Positions 9,501 to 17,571 of a stretch of 64,000 bases of DNA are shown in pieces (position 1 is the first letter of the stretch; each line of letters starts with the position of its first letter). The position numbers and the translations under genes were made by a program. The DNA comes from Streptomyces sp. YIM 121038 (lineage in GTDB: Bacteria; Actinomycetota; Actinomycetes; Streptomycetales; Streptomycetaceae). The notes beneath the pieces are model-generated. The model made no database searches, was not told the origin of the DNA, and worked only from the letters and a program-made list of their open reading frames with translations. The stretch lies in the NCBI RefSeq assembly GCF_006088715.1, contig NZ_CP030771.1, forward strand, positions 6,343,501 to 6,407,500, written 5' to 3'.

Positions 9501-10463
9501 ATGTTCGCTGCCTACGCCGCCCGCATCGACTCCACGCACCCCCTCAACGGCCTTGAGCTGGGTGACCGACCGGCCCCCGAGCCCCGCCCCGGCTGGTCCA
9601 CCGTGAACGTCAAGGCCGCCTCCCTCAACCACCACGACCTGTGGTCCCTGCGCGGGGTCGGCCTCGATCAGGACAAGCTCCCGATGATCCTCGGCTGTGA
9701 CGCGGCCGGGACCGACGAGGACGGCAACGACGTCGTCCTGCACTCCGTAATCGGCCAGTCAGGTCACGGCGTCGGCCCGCACGAGCGCCGCACCATCCTC
9801 ACCGAGAAGTACCAGGGCACCTTCGCCGAGCAGGTCTCCGTGCCCACCTGGAACGTCCTGCCCAAGCCCGCGGGCCTCTCCTTCGCCGAGGCCGCCTGCC
9901 TGCCCACGGCCTGGCTCACCGCCTACCGCATGCTGTTCACCAACGCGGGCGTACGTCCCGGCGACTCGGTCCTCGTCCAGGGCGCGGGCGGAGGCGTCGC
10001 GACCGCCGCGATCGTGCTCGGCCGGGCCGCCGGGCTCAAGGTCTTCGCCACCAGCCGCGACGAGGCCAAGCGCAAGCGGGCCGTGGAGCTGGGCGCGGTG
10101 GAGGCGCTGCCCGCGGGCGCGCGGCTGCCGCAGCGGGTCGACGCGGTGATCGAGACGGTCGGCGCCGCCACCTGGTCGCACTCGATCAAGTCGCTCCGCC
10201 CCGGCGGCACCCTGGTGATCTCCGGCGCCACCAGCGGCGACCGCCCCTCGCACGCCGAGCTGACCCGGGTCTTCTTCCTGGAGCTGCGCATCGTCGGCTC
10301 CACGATGGGCACGAAGGACGAACTCGAAGACCTGCTCGCGTTCTGCGCGAACACCGGCGTGCGGCCCGTCATCGACGAGGTCCTGCCGCTGGACCGCGCC
10401 CGGGAGGGCTTCGCGCGCCTGGAGGCGGGTGACCAGTTCGGCAAGATCGTACTGACGGTCTGA
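9501..10463 (+). CDS. Zinc-binding-type alcohol dehydrogenase / quinone reductase-like (MDR)
   Basis: A 320-aa medium-chain dehydrogenase/reductase. It has a GroES-like N-terminal half (SLNHHDLWSLRG, ILGCDAAGTDEDG) and a Rossmann half with VLVQGAGGGVATAAIVLGRAAG. The structural-zinc cysteine cluster is absent, so it resembles zinc-free quinone/enoyl reductases of the family. The ATG at 9501 begins recognisable homology; the upstream open frame lies in the G-rich spacer. Likely an NADPH-dependent reductase of unknown substrate. A perfect 20-bp palindrome lies just downstream. Confidence 0.9.
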   Translation: MFAAYAARIDSTHPLNGLELGDRPAPEPRPGWSTVNVKAASLNHHDLWSLRGVGLDQDKLPMILGCDAAGTDEDGNDVVLHSVIGQSGHGVGPHERRTILTEKYQGTFAEQVSVPTWNVLPKPAGLSFAEAACLPTAWLTAYRMLFTNAGVRPGDSVLVQGAGGGVATAAIVLGRAAGLKVFATSRDEAKRKRAVELGAVEALPAGARLPQRVDAVIETVGAATWSHSIKSLRPGGTLVISGATSGDRPSHAELTRVFFLELRIVGSTMGTKDELEDLLAFCANTGVRPVIDEVLPLDRAREGFARLEAGDQFGKIVLTV

Positions 10464-10484
10464 GCGTCCCGGGGCCTCCCCGCC

Positions 10485-10526
10485 CGCCCGCCTATTCGTC
10501 AACCACGGTTGACGAATAGGCGGGCG
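10485..10526. promoter_or_regulatory. Long perfect palindrome with embedded promoter
   Basis: Two perfect 20-bp arms (10485-10504 and 10507-10526) flank a 2-nt centre; the core reads TATTCGTCAACC-AC-GGTTGACGAATA. The right arm contains a -35 TTGACG (10509-10514). A -10 CTACAT follows at 10532-10537 with an ideal 17-nt spacer, placing transcription start at or next to the ATG at 10546, so the message is probably leaderless. The arms occlude the -35, fitting an operator, probably autoregulatory. It could also end transcription of the dehydrogenase gene. Confidence 0.75.
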
Positions 10527-10545
10527 TCAACCTACATTGACACCC

Positions 10546-10755
10546 ATGACCGAAGCAACGGATCTCGCCGAGCGCGCGGGCGACCGCGATCCCCGGGTCG
10601 GGCTGCGTGCCGTCACCGCGCTGCGGCGTCTCGTGGAGCAGCTCGAAGCAGTCCAGGTGCGCAGCGCCCGCCAGCAGGGCTGGTCGTGGCAGCAGATCGC
10701 CGCCGAACTCGGCGTGAGCAGGCAGGCCGTGCACAAGAAGTACGGGAGGCAGTGA
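10546..10755 (+). CDS. Small helix-turn-helix DNA-binding protein
   Basis: A 69-aa basic protein whose C-terminal half is a helix-turn-helix (WQQIAAELGVSRQAVHKKYG, ending the protein). The first half is a predicted helix (VTALRRLVEQLEAVQVRSA), probably for dimerisation. The ATG at 10546 follows a -10 box by 8 nt, implying a leaderless transcript; a second ATG 9 nt upstream lies too close to the -10. Its stop overlaps the next start (TGATG). It is the natural candidate to bind the palindrome in its own promoter. Confidence 0.85.
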   Translation: MTEATDLAERAGDRDPRVGLRAVTALRRLVEQLEAVQVRSARQQGWSWQQIAAELGVSRQAVHKKYGRQ

Positions 10756-11309
10756 TGTTCGAGCGATTCACGAGAAATGCCCGGGCCGTGGTCACCGGCG
10801 CGGTCGAGCACGCCGAGCGGGCGGGTGCCGATTCCATCGACGACGGCCATCTGCTGTTGGCCCTGCTCGACCGGCGGGGCAGCCGCGCCTCCTTCGCCCT
10901 GGCGGCGCTGGGGGCCGACCGGCGGCGCGAGGAGATCGCCGAGGCGCTGGCCGACGCCCGCCGCCGGGGCGGTCTCACCCAGGCGGACACCGAGGCGCTC
11001 GCCGGGCTCGGCATCGACGTCGAGGAGATCGTCGCCCGAGTCGAGGAGACCCATGGGGCGGGTGTCCTGGCGACCGTCGGGGAGGGGCGGGGGCGCAAGG
11101 GGATCGGTTCCCGGTTCGGCCATCGCGGCTTCACCCGGGACGCCAAGGGCACGCTGGAGCGGGCCCTGCGGATCGCCACCGCGAACCGGGCGCGCACCAT
11201 CGGCGACGAGCACATCCTGCTCGCTCTGACGAGCCGCCCCGGCATCGTGGCGGAGGTCCTCGGCGACCGGGGCGTGACGCGTGAGGCGCTGGACCGGGTG
11301 CTGACGTAG
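10755..11309 (+). CDS. Clp N-terminal (double repeat) domain protein
   Basis: A 184-aa protein made of two Clp-N repeats and nothing else: MFERFTRNARAVVTGAVEHA...DDGHLLLALL (residues about 1-75) and FTRDAKGTLERALRIAT...GDEHILLALTSR (about 125-184). In ClpA/ClpC this domain recognises substrates and adaptors; no AAA+ module is present. It may be an adaptor, decoy or modulator of ClpC. Translation overlaps the HTH gene by one base, so the two are co-expressed and may act together, for example the HTH protein being delivered to or protected from Clp. Confidence 0.9.
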   Translation: MFERFTRNARAVVTGAVEHAERAGADSIDDGHLLLALLDRRGSRASFALAALGADRRREEIAEALADARRRGGLTQADTEALAGLGIDVEEIVARVEETHGAGVLATVGEGRGRKGIGSRFGHRGFTRDAKGTLERALRIATANRARTIGDEHILLALTSRPGIVAEVLGDRGVTREALDRVLT

Positions 11310-11759
11310 GGGTGGCGGCGGGGTGTGGGCCGGTGGTGTGGCTCGGCGGCGCGGCCTGGTGGTGTGGCTGGGCGGCGTGGCTGGGGGCCGAGGCCGTGAA
11401 GGGTGGCTGCGTGGCGTGGCGTGGCTCGGCGATGTGGGCCGGTGGTGTGGCTGCGCGGCGCGGCCTGATGGTGTGGCTCGGCGGCGTGGTCAGGGGCCGT
11501 GGCCAGGGGCCGTGGCCCTGAAGGGTGGCTCCGGGTGTGGTCGGGTGACGCGGTCCGGTGGTGTGGCTCGGTGGTGCGGTCCGGTGGTGTGGCTCGGTGG
11601 TGCGGGCCGGTGGTGCGGTCCGGTGGTGCGGGCTCGGCGACGCGGTCCGGTGGTGTGGCTCGGCGATGCGGGGCTGTGGCGCGGGCCGGGCGTGGGCTCG
11701 GCGGGTGCCCGGACCCCGGGCGCCCCGAGCGCTCCCGGGGCCGGGCCCGCCGTCGCCCC
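11310..11759 (+). repeat. Degenerate GT-rich tandem repeat region
   Basis: 450 bp between two convergent genes. About 11,330-11,690 is built of imperfect 15-24-bp units of the type GGTGGTGTGGCTCGG, most regular from 11,550. Open frames across it encode only Gly/Trp/Ala/Val simple sequence and are not credible. It probably expanded by slippage; no terminator hairpin stands out. Confidence 0.65.
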
Positions 11760-12983
11760 TCAGGGCTTGGGCATGCGCAGTATCGCCGTGACATGGGCCG
11801 CCGCTTCCGAGAGGTGGCGGCGGGCCTCGCGGAGCTGGTCCGGGGAGACCCCGTGGTCGCGGGCCGTGTCACGGACGTCGTCGCGGAAGCGGTCGAGGAG
11901 CCGCTCCAGGTCGCGCGCGGGGTCCGCGCCCGTCGCCTCCTCCTGGGCCCAGTCCGGCAGATACTCCACCGGCACTTGGGCCTGCGGCGGCGTGAACACG
12001 GGGCCCGGCGCGGACGCCTTGGCGTGCTCGGCGGCCTCGTCCTGCTCGGGTGCCCCTTCTCCTGACGCCTTGGCCGTGCCGGAGGCCCTGCCCGTCTCGG
12101 AGGCCTTGCTCGTGTCAGAGGCCTTGCTCGTGTCGGACACCGTGTCCTGGCCGGGTGCCTCGCCGTGCCGGGGGGCCTTGGCGCGCTTGCCCTCCGGGTC
12201 GCCGAAGCCGAAGTCCACGAAGTCCTTGCCGAACTCCCTGCCGAAGTCGCCGACCTCCTTGGCCAGCTCGGCGAGCCCTTCCCGTACCCCGGTGGGCCAG
12301 TCGCCACGCGCGAAGTGCTCCTGCACGTGGTCCTGCACCCGCTGGGCCATGCGCTGCCACTCCTCCCGCGCCTCCTCGTGGGCCTGCTCCCGCGCGTCCT
12401 TGGCCTGGCGGCGGGCCCGCTGGGCCTCCTCGCGGGCCCGGCGGCTCTCGTCCTTCGCGCGCCGCGCCTGCTCCTTCCACTCCTGCCGGGCGCGGCGGAC
12501 CTCCTCCTTCGCCTGGCGCCAGCCCTCGCTGTCCGTCCACGCGCCGTCGAAGAGGTCGCCGAGGCCCGAGTGGCCCGCGCCGGTCCTGCCCGCCGTCCGG
12601 GCCTGCTGGGCCGCCGCCCGCATCTCGCGCCGCAGCTCGCCCGCCGCGCCCTGCACGCCGTCGCGGATCTCGGCGGCCAGCTCGGCGACCGACTCGCGGA
12701 TCTCCAGCTCCAGATCGGCCAGCTCGCCGCTGCGCCCGGCGAGCTCGGCGCGGCCCGCGTCCGTGATCGAGTAGACCTTCCTTCCGCCCTCCGTGGTGTG
12801 GGTGACCAGGCCCTCCGCCTCCAGCTTGGCCAGGCGGGGGTAGACGGTGCCCGCCGATGGCGCGTACAGCCCCTGGAAGCGCTCTTCGAGGAGGCGGATC
12901 ACCTCATAGCCGTGGCGCGGGGCCTCGTCCAGGAGCTTGAGCAGATACAGGCGCAGACGGCCGTGGGCGAACACGGGGGGCAT
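11760..12983 (-). CDS. PadR-family transcriptional regulator with long coiled-coil extension
   Basis: A 407-aa protein. Residues 1-85 are a PadR winged helix (LYLLKLLDEAPRHGYEVIRL, then AGTVYPRLAKLEAEGLV). Residues about 150-240 are an extremely charged Arg/Glu/Ala helix (repeats of RRAREEAQRARRQAKD type), probably coiled coil. A low-complexity Ser/Ala/Lys stretch (DTSKASDTSKASETGRAS) and a second helical domain end the protein. Most PadR proteins are 110-200 aa, so the tail is unusual. Its start lies 1 nt after the DUF4097 stop, indicating coupling; it probably represses the shared promoter. Confidence 0.9.
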   Translation of the reverse strand: MPPVFAHGRLRLYLLKLLDEAPRHGYEVIRLLEERFQGLYAPSAGTVYPRLAKLEAEGLVTHTTEGGRKVYSITDAGRAELAGRSGELADLELEIRESVAELAAEIRDGVQGAAGELRREMRAAAQQARTAGRTGAGHSGLGDLFDGAWTDSEGWRQAKEEVRRARQEWKEQARRAKDESRRAREEAQRARRQAKDAREQAHEEAREEWQRMAQRVQDHVQEHFARGDWPTGVREGLAELAKEVGDFGREFGKDFVDFGFGDPEGKRAKAPRHGEAPGQDTVSDTSKASDTSKASETGRASGTAKASGEGAPEQDEAAEHAKASAPGPVFTPPQAQVPVEYLPDWAQEEATGADPARDLERLLDRFRDDVRDTARDHGVSPDQLREARRHLSEAAAHVTAILRMPKP

Positions 12984-12984
12984 C

Positions 12985-13950
12985 TCAGAGCACCTTCTTG
13001 TCGGTCGGGGCGTCGGCGGCGGTGTCCGCCTCCGGGGTGCCGGTCGGGGTCTCGGGCCCGGCGTCGGCCGGGGGAGCCGAGGGCGGGGCGTCCGTCGGGG
13101 CGGCATTCCGCGGGGGCTCGTCGGTCTCGTACCGATCTTCCTCTACCGCCGGCCTGCGCAGAAGCGCGATCGAGCCGGAGACCGTCGTCGCCTTGAGCTG
13201 GCCGCGGCCGGAGCCGAGCCTGCCGGTGATCTTCTTCGCGCCCCAGTGGCCGGTGATCCTGAGGTCCTCGAAGTCGCTGGAGACCGAGCCGCTCGTGGTG
13301 TCCGCCTCCACATCCGCGTGCCCCGGGTGGGGCAGCCGGATGGCGATCTCGCCCGAGACGCTGCTGAGTCCGACGTCGGCCGGACCGCCGACCGGGTCCA
13401 GATCCAGGATCATCGAGCCGCTCACCGATTCGGCCCGAACGGAGGACCCTGCTCCGTCGACGACCGTCAGGTCGCCCGAGACCGAGTTGAACCGCAGCTC
13501 GCCGGTGATGCCCTGGGCCTCGACGGCGCCGGAGACCGTCTCGGCCCGGACCGGCCCGGTCAGGCCGACCAGGGTGGAGTCGCCCGAGATGCTCCGCACC
13601 TCCGCCCGGCCCTCGATCCCGGTGACCACCGCGCCCGCGCCGACCACGCCCACCTCGACCTGGGTCCCGGCCGGGACGGCCAGCGACACCACCGCGCTGC
13701 GGCGCGCGCCCTTGGGGGTGAGCCAGCCCAGGAGGCCCTTCCAGGGCAGGTCCTCGTACACGACGGAGAGCGTGCCGTCGGAGTGCGTCACGGCGAGCGG
13801 GGGGCCCGAGATCTCGGACACTTCGAGCCTTCCGGTGTCGTCGCTCGTGCCCACCACGTTCACCGTGCCGTTCACGACGCGGACGCGCAGGCGCCTCACC
13901 GGCGCGTCGAACGTCAGCTTCCTGGGCTCATCGACGGACCACTTCGGCAT
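12985..13950 (-). CDS. DUF4097 beta-helix domain protein
   Basis: A 321-aa protein dominated by repeated short beta-strand units with an S-V-S-G core (TVSGAVEAQG, SVSGDLTVVD, SVSGSMILDL, SVSGEIAIRL, TTSGSVSSDF), forming a predicted beta-helix of the DUF4097 type. There is no signal peptide or membrane segment. A Pro/Ala-rich disordered tail ends it. The ATG at 13950 has AGGAGG 9 nt upstream. It is always expected next to a PadR gene, here directly downstream; the pair is likely an envelope-stress sensing unit, but the function is not established. Confidence 0.88.
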   Translation of the reverse strand: MPKWSVDEPRKLTFDAPVRRLRVRVVNGTVNVVGTSDDTGRLEVSEISGPPLAVTHSDGTLSVVYEDLPWKGLLGWLTPKGARRSAVVSLAVPAGTQVEVGVVGAGAVVTGIEGRAEVRSISGDSTLVGLTGPVRAETVSGAVEAQGITGELRFNSVSGDLTVVDGAGSSVRAESVSGSMILDLDPVGGPADVGLSSVSGEIAIRLPHPGHADVEADTTSGSVSSDFEDLRITGHWGAKKITGRLGSGRGQLKATTVSGSIALLRRPAVEEDRYETDEPPRNAAPTDAPPSAPPADAGPETPTGTPEADTAADAPTDKKVL

Positions 13951-14011
13951 GGTGACTGACCTCCTGGGGCGGCTCGGACGCAACGCGCCATATCGCATCC
14001 TTGGCTATACA

Positions 14012-14021
14012 CGATATATCG
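14012..14021. promoter_or_regulatory. Candidate PadR operator/promoter
   Basis: Upstream of the DUF4097-PadR operon, the 10-bp palindrome CGATATATCG sits among further TATA/ATATC elements (13,990-14,021), an AT island in otherwise GC-rich DNA. On the minus strand it reads GATATATCGTGTATAGCC, combining a -10-like TATAGC with the palindrome, as expected for autorepression. Confidence 0.5.
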
Positions 14022-14235
14022 CGGATGCGGAAAGTCAAGAGGTACTTCTTCGCCGGAAACCGGACGCCGCCCTTCACCGGGAAGTGGCGGGGCCCTTCGC
14101 CGGGCGTCGGATGGCGGATGCCCTCCTTCGCTGGAAACCGGCGGTCATCGCTCGGCGGCGCCGTCCGGCGCCTCGGCGGTATCGGACGCCGCAGGCCCGA
14201 GCGCCAAACATCATGGTTTGTCCTAGCGTGGGGCC

Positions 14236-15087
14236 ATGTCCTCCGAGTCGACCCCCGCCCGCGCGACCGACCCCGCCGACGCCGCCTCCTCTCCCGGTGC
14301 GCTACTGCTCTGCCGGGCCCGGCCGGACTCCGTGGAGACGGTCGCCCAACTGCTGCGCGAGCGGATGCTGCTCGCGCCCGCGGGCCCGGAGTGGAGCGTG
14401 CTCGTGCCCGAGGGCAAGCCGTGGCTGGAGGGCGGCGAGCCGGTCGACAGTGTGCTCGCCGGGTGGGCGACCGCGCTCGCCGTCGGCTCGCCGTGGCCGG
14501 TTCTCGCGCTGTGGTGGGACGCCGACCGCTCCGGCTGCACGCTCGCGGCGGGCTTCCGGCGGACGGTCGGCTATGTGTGGCTGGCGAACGGCACCCCGGT
14601 CGGCGAGGACGAGGCGATGCGGACGTTCGCCGCCCGGCTCGGCCTCGACCCGGTGCTCGACATGCAGGCCCTGGACACGCTGACCCGCCCCGACTCGGAG
14701 GCCGACGCGCGCGCCCGGCTGCGCGGCCTCATCGCGGTGCTCACGCGCGTGGGGGTCGATCTGCCGCCCGGCCTGAGCCCGGGCGAGTCCGCCGACCGGC
14801 TGCGGGAAGTGGCCCGCGTCCTGGACGGCGTACGGCACGTCGAGTGGTCGGGCTGGCGTGACGCGGTGCGTGCCGAGCTCGACGCGGTGGAGAGCGGCCC
14901 GCTGGGCCCCTGGCTGCGCGGGCCGCGGGCGCGGGCCCTCGCGGGTGCCCAGCTCGCGGCGGGCGTTCCGCTCCTCGCCTGGTCCCTGCGGCGGCGCGGC
15001 GGTGGCGGCTGGGCGGTGGCGGGCCTCGTCCTCGTGGTGCACGGGGTGCTGGGGTTCGCCTACGACCGGGCGCGCGAGCGGGACTAG
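14236..15087 (+). CDS. Hypothetical protein with C-terminal membrane hairpin
   Basis: A 283-aa protein I do not recognise beyond a conserved-in-Streptomyces look. Residues 1-215 are soluble, with Trp-rich motifs (LALWWDADRSGCTLAAGFRR, VEWSGWRDAVRAELDAVE). Near the C-terminus two hydrophobic stretches (ALAGAQLAAGVPLLAWSL and WAVAGLVLVVHGVLGFAY) with Arg-rich flanks could form a membrane hairpin. It stands alone, convergent with a TetR gene. No function proposed. Confidence 0.8.
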   Translation: MSSESTPARATDPADAASSPGALLLCRARPDSVETVAQLLRERMLLAPAGPEWSVLVPEGKPWLEGGEPVDSVLAGWATALAVGSPWPVLALWWDADRSGCTLAAGFRRTVGYVWLANGTPVGEDEAMRTFAARLGLDPVLDMQALDTLTRPDSEADARARLRGLIAVLTRVGVDLPPGLSPGESADRLREVARVLDGVRHVEWSGWRDAVRAELDAVESGPLGPWLRGPRARALAGAQLAAGVPLLAWSLRRRGGGGWAVAGLVLVVHGVLGFAYDRARERD

Positions 15088-15135
15088 CGGCGCGCGGCCC
15101 GAGGTTCGCGCGCCTTCAGCGGGCCGTGCCGCCCG

Positions 15136-15762
15136 TCAGCGTGTCCGTACCGCGTCGAGGACCAGGCCGAGCAGGCGGTCCGGGCGCTGGGGGTCCTCGG
15201 GCGACCGTTCGTCCGTGCGTGCCGTCGACAGGGCGATGCCGACGACCAGGTGGAGCAGGTCGGAAGGGCTCAGGTCGGGGCGTGCGGCGCCCGCTCGCTG
15301 AGCGCGGGTGAGGAGCGCCGCCACGGCGTCGTGGACGCGCTGGTGGCAGTCGGCGCCCAGGGCGCCCGACTCCTCCAGCTGCTCGACCAGCAGGGCGCCG
15401 CCGAGGCCGTGGTTCACGCGCGCGTGGACGAGGAACGCGTGCAGCCACTCCGCGAGGGCGTCGTAGGCGGAGTCCGCCGCCAGGAGGTCGTCCGCGCGGC
15501 CGCACAGGGTGTCGATGCCGTCCTTCAGGACGGCCGCCAGCAGTTCGGGCCGCCCGGAGAAGTTGCGGTACAGCGTGCCGGGTCCGACGCCCGCGCGGCG
15601 GGCGATGTCGTTGAGGGACGCCTCGGCTCCCGCTTCCGCGAAGGCCTCCCGCGCGGCGGCGACGATGCGCTCGCGATTGCGGACGGCGTCCGCGCGCGGG
15701 GCGCGGCCGTGGGCCGGGGCGACGGCCCGGGTGGTCGCCGCCCGTCCTGGGGGCTCGGTCAT
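15136..15762 (-). CDS. TetR-family transcriptional regulator
   Basis: A 208-aa repressor-type protein. The HTH (residues about 45-70) reads SLNDIARRAGVGPGTLYRNFSGRPELL, a classic TetR DNA-binding segment given here as two pieces of the same helix-turn-helix; the C-terminal half is the helical ligand domain (SDLLHLVVGIALSTA). The start at 15762 is chosen from homology. The frame stays open into the oxidoreductase gene, which is shadow. It is divergent from an F420-type oxidoreductase across a 102-bp region holding two matching palindromes, so it probably represses both genes until a ligand binds. Confidence 0.92.
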   Translation of the reverse strand: MTEPPGRAATTRAVAPAHGRAPRADAVRNRERIVAAAREAFAEAGAEASLNDIARRAGVGPGTLYRNFSGRPELLAAVLKDGIDTLCGRADDLLAADSAYDALAEWLHAFLVHARVNHGLGGALLVEQLEESGALGADCHQRVHDAVAALLTRAQRAGAARPDLSPSDLLHLVVGIALSTARTDERSPEDPQRPDRLLGLVLDAVRTR

Positions 15763-15792
15763 CTCTGGTCCCAGAGGGTCGGGGTAGCTGTC

Positions 15793-15844
15793 CGGAGAAC
15801 TTCTCCGTATCGTACCTCCACAGATATCCGGAGAGGTTCTCCGG
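15793..15844. promoter_or_regulatory. Twin operator palindromes of the TetR/LLM divergon
   Basis: Two related palindromes lie 20 bp apart: CGGAGAA-C-TTCTCCG (15793-15807) and CCGGAGA-GGT-TCTCCGG (15828-15844). Both centre on GGAGA...TCTCC. They fill the gap between two divergent starts, the usual place for TetR dimer sites. Confidence 0.8.
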
Positions 15845-15864
15845 TAAGAGTGGGAGGTGTCGAC

Positions 15865-16794
15865 GTGCGAGGACTCCGAGGAACGGACGGGCTCGGGCGG
15901 GTCGGTGTCTGGACCTTCGCCTTCGAAGGGCAGCCCGCCGGACGGGTGCGCGAGGCGGCCGCCGAGATCGAGGAACTGGGGTACGGGGCCCTCTGGTACG
16001 GGGAGGCGTTCGGACGCGACACGGTGGGGCAGGCCTGGCTGCTGCTCTCCGCCACGCGGCACCTCCCGGTCGCCTCCGGGATCGCGAGCATCGCCTACCG
16101 CGAGCCGCTCGCCATGGCCAACGCCGAGCGCACGCTCGGGGAGGCCTTCCCCGGACGGTACGTCCTCGGGCTCGGCGGACACCGGGTCGACGGCGCCGTC
16201 ATCGAAGTGGACGGCTATCGCGTCCCCGCGCGCGGGAGGGCGGTGACGACCATGAGGGCCTATCTGGACGCCATGGACGCGGCGCCCGCGCACGGGCCGG
16301 TGCCGGACCCCGCTCCCCGTCGGCTCCTCGCCGCGCTGGGCCCGAAGATGCTGGGGCTCGCGGCGGAGCGCACCGCGGGAGCGCACACGTACTTCGTACC
16401 CGTGGAGCACGCCGCGCGCGCCCGCGCGGCCCTCGGGCCGGACGCCTTCCTCGCCGTGGAGCAGGCGGTCGTCCTCGATACGGACCGGGCGCGGGCGCGG
16501 GCCGTGGCCGAGGAGCACGTCGCCGGGTACGCGCGCGTGCCGCATCAGGTGGCGAGCCTGCGGCGGCTCGGGTTCGGCGACGACGACCTGCCGCCGGGCG
16601 GCCCGAGCCGCAGGCTCGTCGACGCGATCGTCGCCTACGGGGATGCCGACGTGCTCCACGCGCGCGTACGGGAACACCTGGACGCCGGGGCGGACCACGT
16701 GTGCGTCCAGGTCCTGACGGCCGGCGGGGCGTTCCCGCTGCGCGAGTGGCGCGAGCTCGCGCCGGCGCTAACGGCGGTGCCCGCCCGCCCCTAG
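15865..16794 (+). CDS. LLM-class F420-dependent oxidoreductase
   Basis: A 309-aa luciferase-like TIM-barrel enzyme, probably using coenzyme F420 for hydride transfer. Seen: RVGVWTFAFEGQPAGRVREA at the start, EELGYGALWYGEAFGRD, and PVASGIASIAYREPLAMANA around the barrel core, then FPGRYVLGLGGH. GTG at 15865 follows GGGAGG by 7 nt. Substrate unknown; TetR-controlled divergons of this kind often handle xenobiotics or secondary metabolites. The last 27 bp overlap the opposing methyltransferase gene. Confidence 0.9.
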   Translation: MRGLRGTDGLGRVGVWTFAFEGQPAGRVREAAAEIEELGYGALWYGEAFGRDTVGQAWLLLSATRHLPVASGIASIAYREPLAMANAERTLGEAFPGRYVLGLGGHRVDGAVIEVDGYRVPARGRAVTTMRAYLDAMDAAPAHGPVPDPAPRRLLAALGPKMLGLAAERTAGAHTYFVPVEHAARARAALGPDAFLAVEQAVVLDTDRARARAVAEEHVAGYARVPHQVASLRRLGFGDDDLPPGGPSRRLVDAIVAYGDADVLHARVREHLDAGADHVCVQVLTAGGAFPLREWRELAPALTAVPARP

Positions 16795-17571
16795 GGCGTA
16801 CAGCTCCGCCCACTGCCGCGCGGTGAGGTCCTTGGGCAGCCGCGCCGGGCCGATGCCGTGGCGGTCGAGCCACTCCCGCACGCCGCGCCTGGGGAGCTCC
16901 GGGCAGGCGGTGGCGACGATCCGGGGCAGGCCCCGGCCGCGGCCCGTGAAGACGCGGTGCACCAGGTCCTGGTAGGCCTTCAGGGCCGCGCGGTCGACGA
17001 GCGGGCGGTCGCGGCGGGCGATCGTCAGGAGGCCGCCGTCCACGTTCGGGCGCGGCCGGAACGCCCCGGCGGGGACCCGCCGCGCGAGCGTGAAGGCGTA
17101 CCAGGGCCACCACTGGGCCGTCATCAGCGTGGCCCCGCCGACGCCCGCACGCCGGCGCGCGACCTCCCACTGGACCAGCAGGACGGCATCCGTCCAGGCC
17201 GGTGCGCGCAGGATGCGGCGGAGCATCGGCGTCGTCTCGTGGAAGGGCAGGTTCCCGGCCAGGACGTGCGGCGTCGTCGGCATCGCGTAACGCAGGAAGT
17301 CGGCTGTGACGATCGTCGTCGAGCGGTTCGTGCGGCGCTCCAGGCGCGCGGCGTGACGGGCGTCGATCTCGATGCCCGTCAGGCTCCGGCCGAGCTCCTG
17401 GAGGGGCAGCGTGAGGGAGCCGTCGCCCGTGCCGATCTCGACGATCGGCCCCCGGGTGCGGGCCACGAGGCCCACGAAGGCGTCGATCGTGGCCCGGTCG
17501 GTGAGGAAGTTCTGGCCGAGCTCATGACGGCCGTGGCGGTACGAGGGGGTGGTGGTGCGGTGCGTGCGCAC
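16768..17571 (-). CDS. erm: Erm-family 23S rRNA adenine-N6 methyltransferase
   Basis: Predicted to methylate A2058 of 23S rRNA and so block macrolide, lincosamide and streptogramin B binding. The 267-aa protein has the family opening HELGQNFLTDRATIDAFV, SAM motif IVEIGTGDGSLTLPL, acidic GIEIDARHAARLE, TADFLRYA and the catalytic motif GNLPFHETTPMLRRIL. The C-terminal basic helical domain is present. KsgA-type dimethylases share the fold, but the short sequence and LPFHETTP context favour Erm. GTG at 17571 has GGAG 5 nt upstream, preferred over a GTG at 17607. No leader-peptide attenuator was seen. Confidence 0.85.
   Translation of the reverse strand: MRTHRTTTPSYRHGRHELGQNFLTDRATIDAFVGLVARTRGPIVEIGTGDGSLTLPLQELGRSLTGIEIDARHAARLERRTNRSTTIVTADFLRYAMPTTPHVLAGNLPFHETTPMLRRILRAPAWTDAVLLVQWEVARRRAGVGGATLMTAQWWPWYAFTLARRVPAGAFRPRPNVDGGLLTIARRDRPLVDRAALKAYQDLVHRVFTGRGRGLPRIVATACPELPRRGVREWLDRHGIGPARLPKDLTARQWAELYALGAGGHRR

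Noticed and set aside
11310..11759. Possible small genes in the GT-rich spacer
   Set aside because: Only simple-sequence translations without ribosome sites.
16768..17571. KsgA/RsmA 16S dimethyltransferase
   Set aside because: Same fold, but the LPFHETTP catalytic context and length fit Erm better; not fully excluded.
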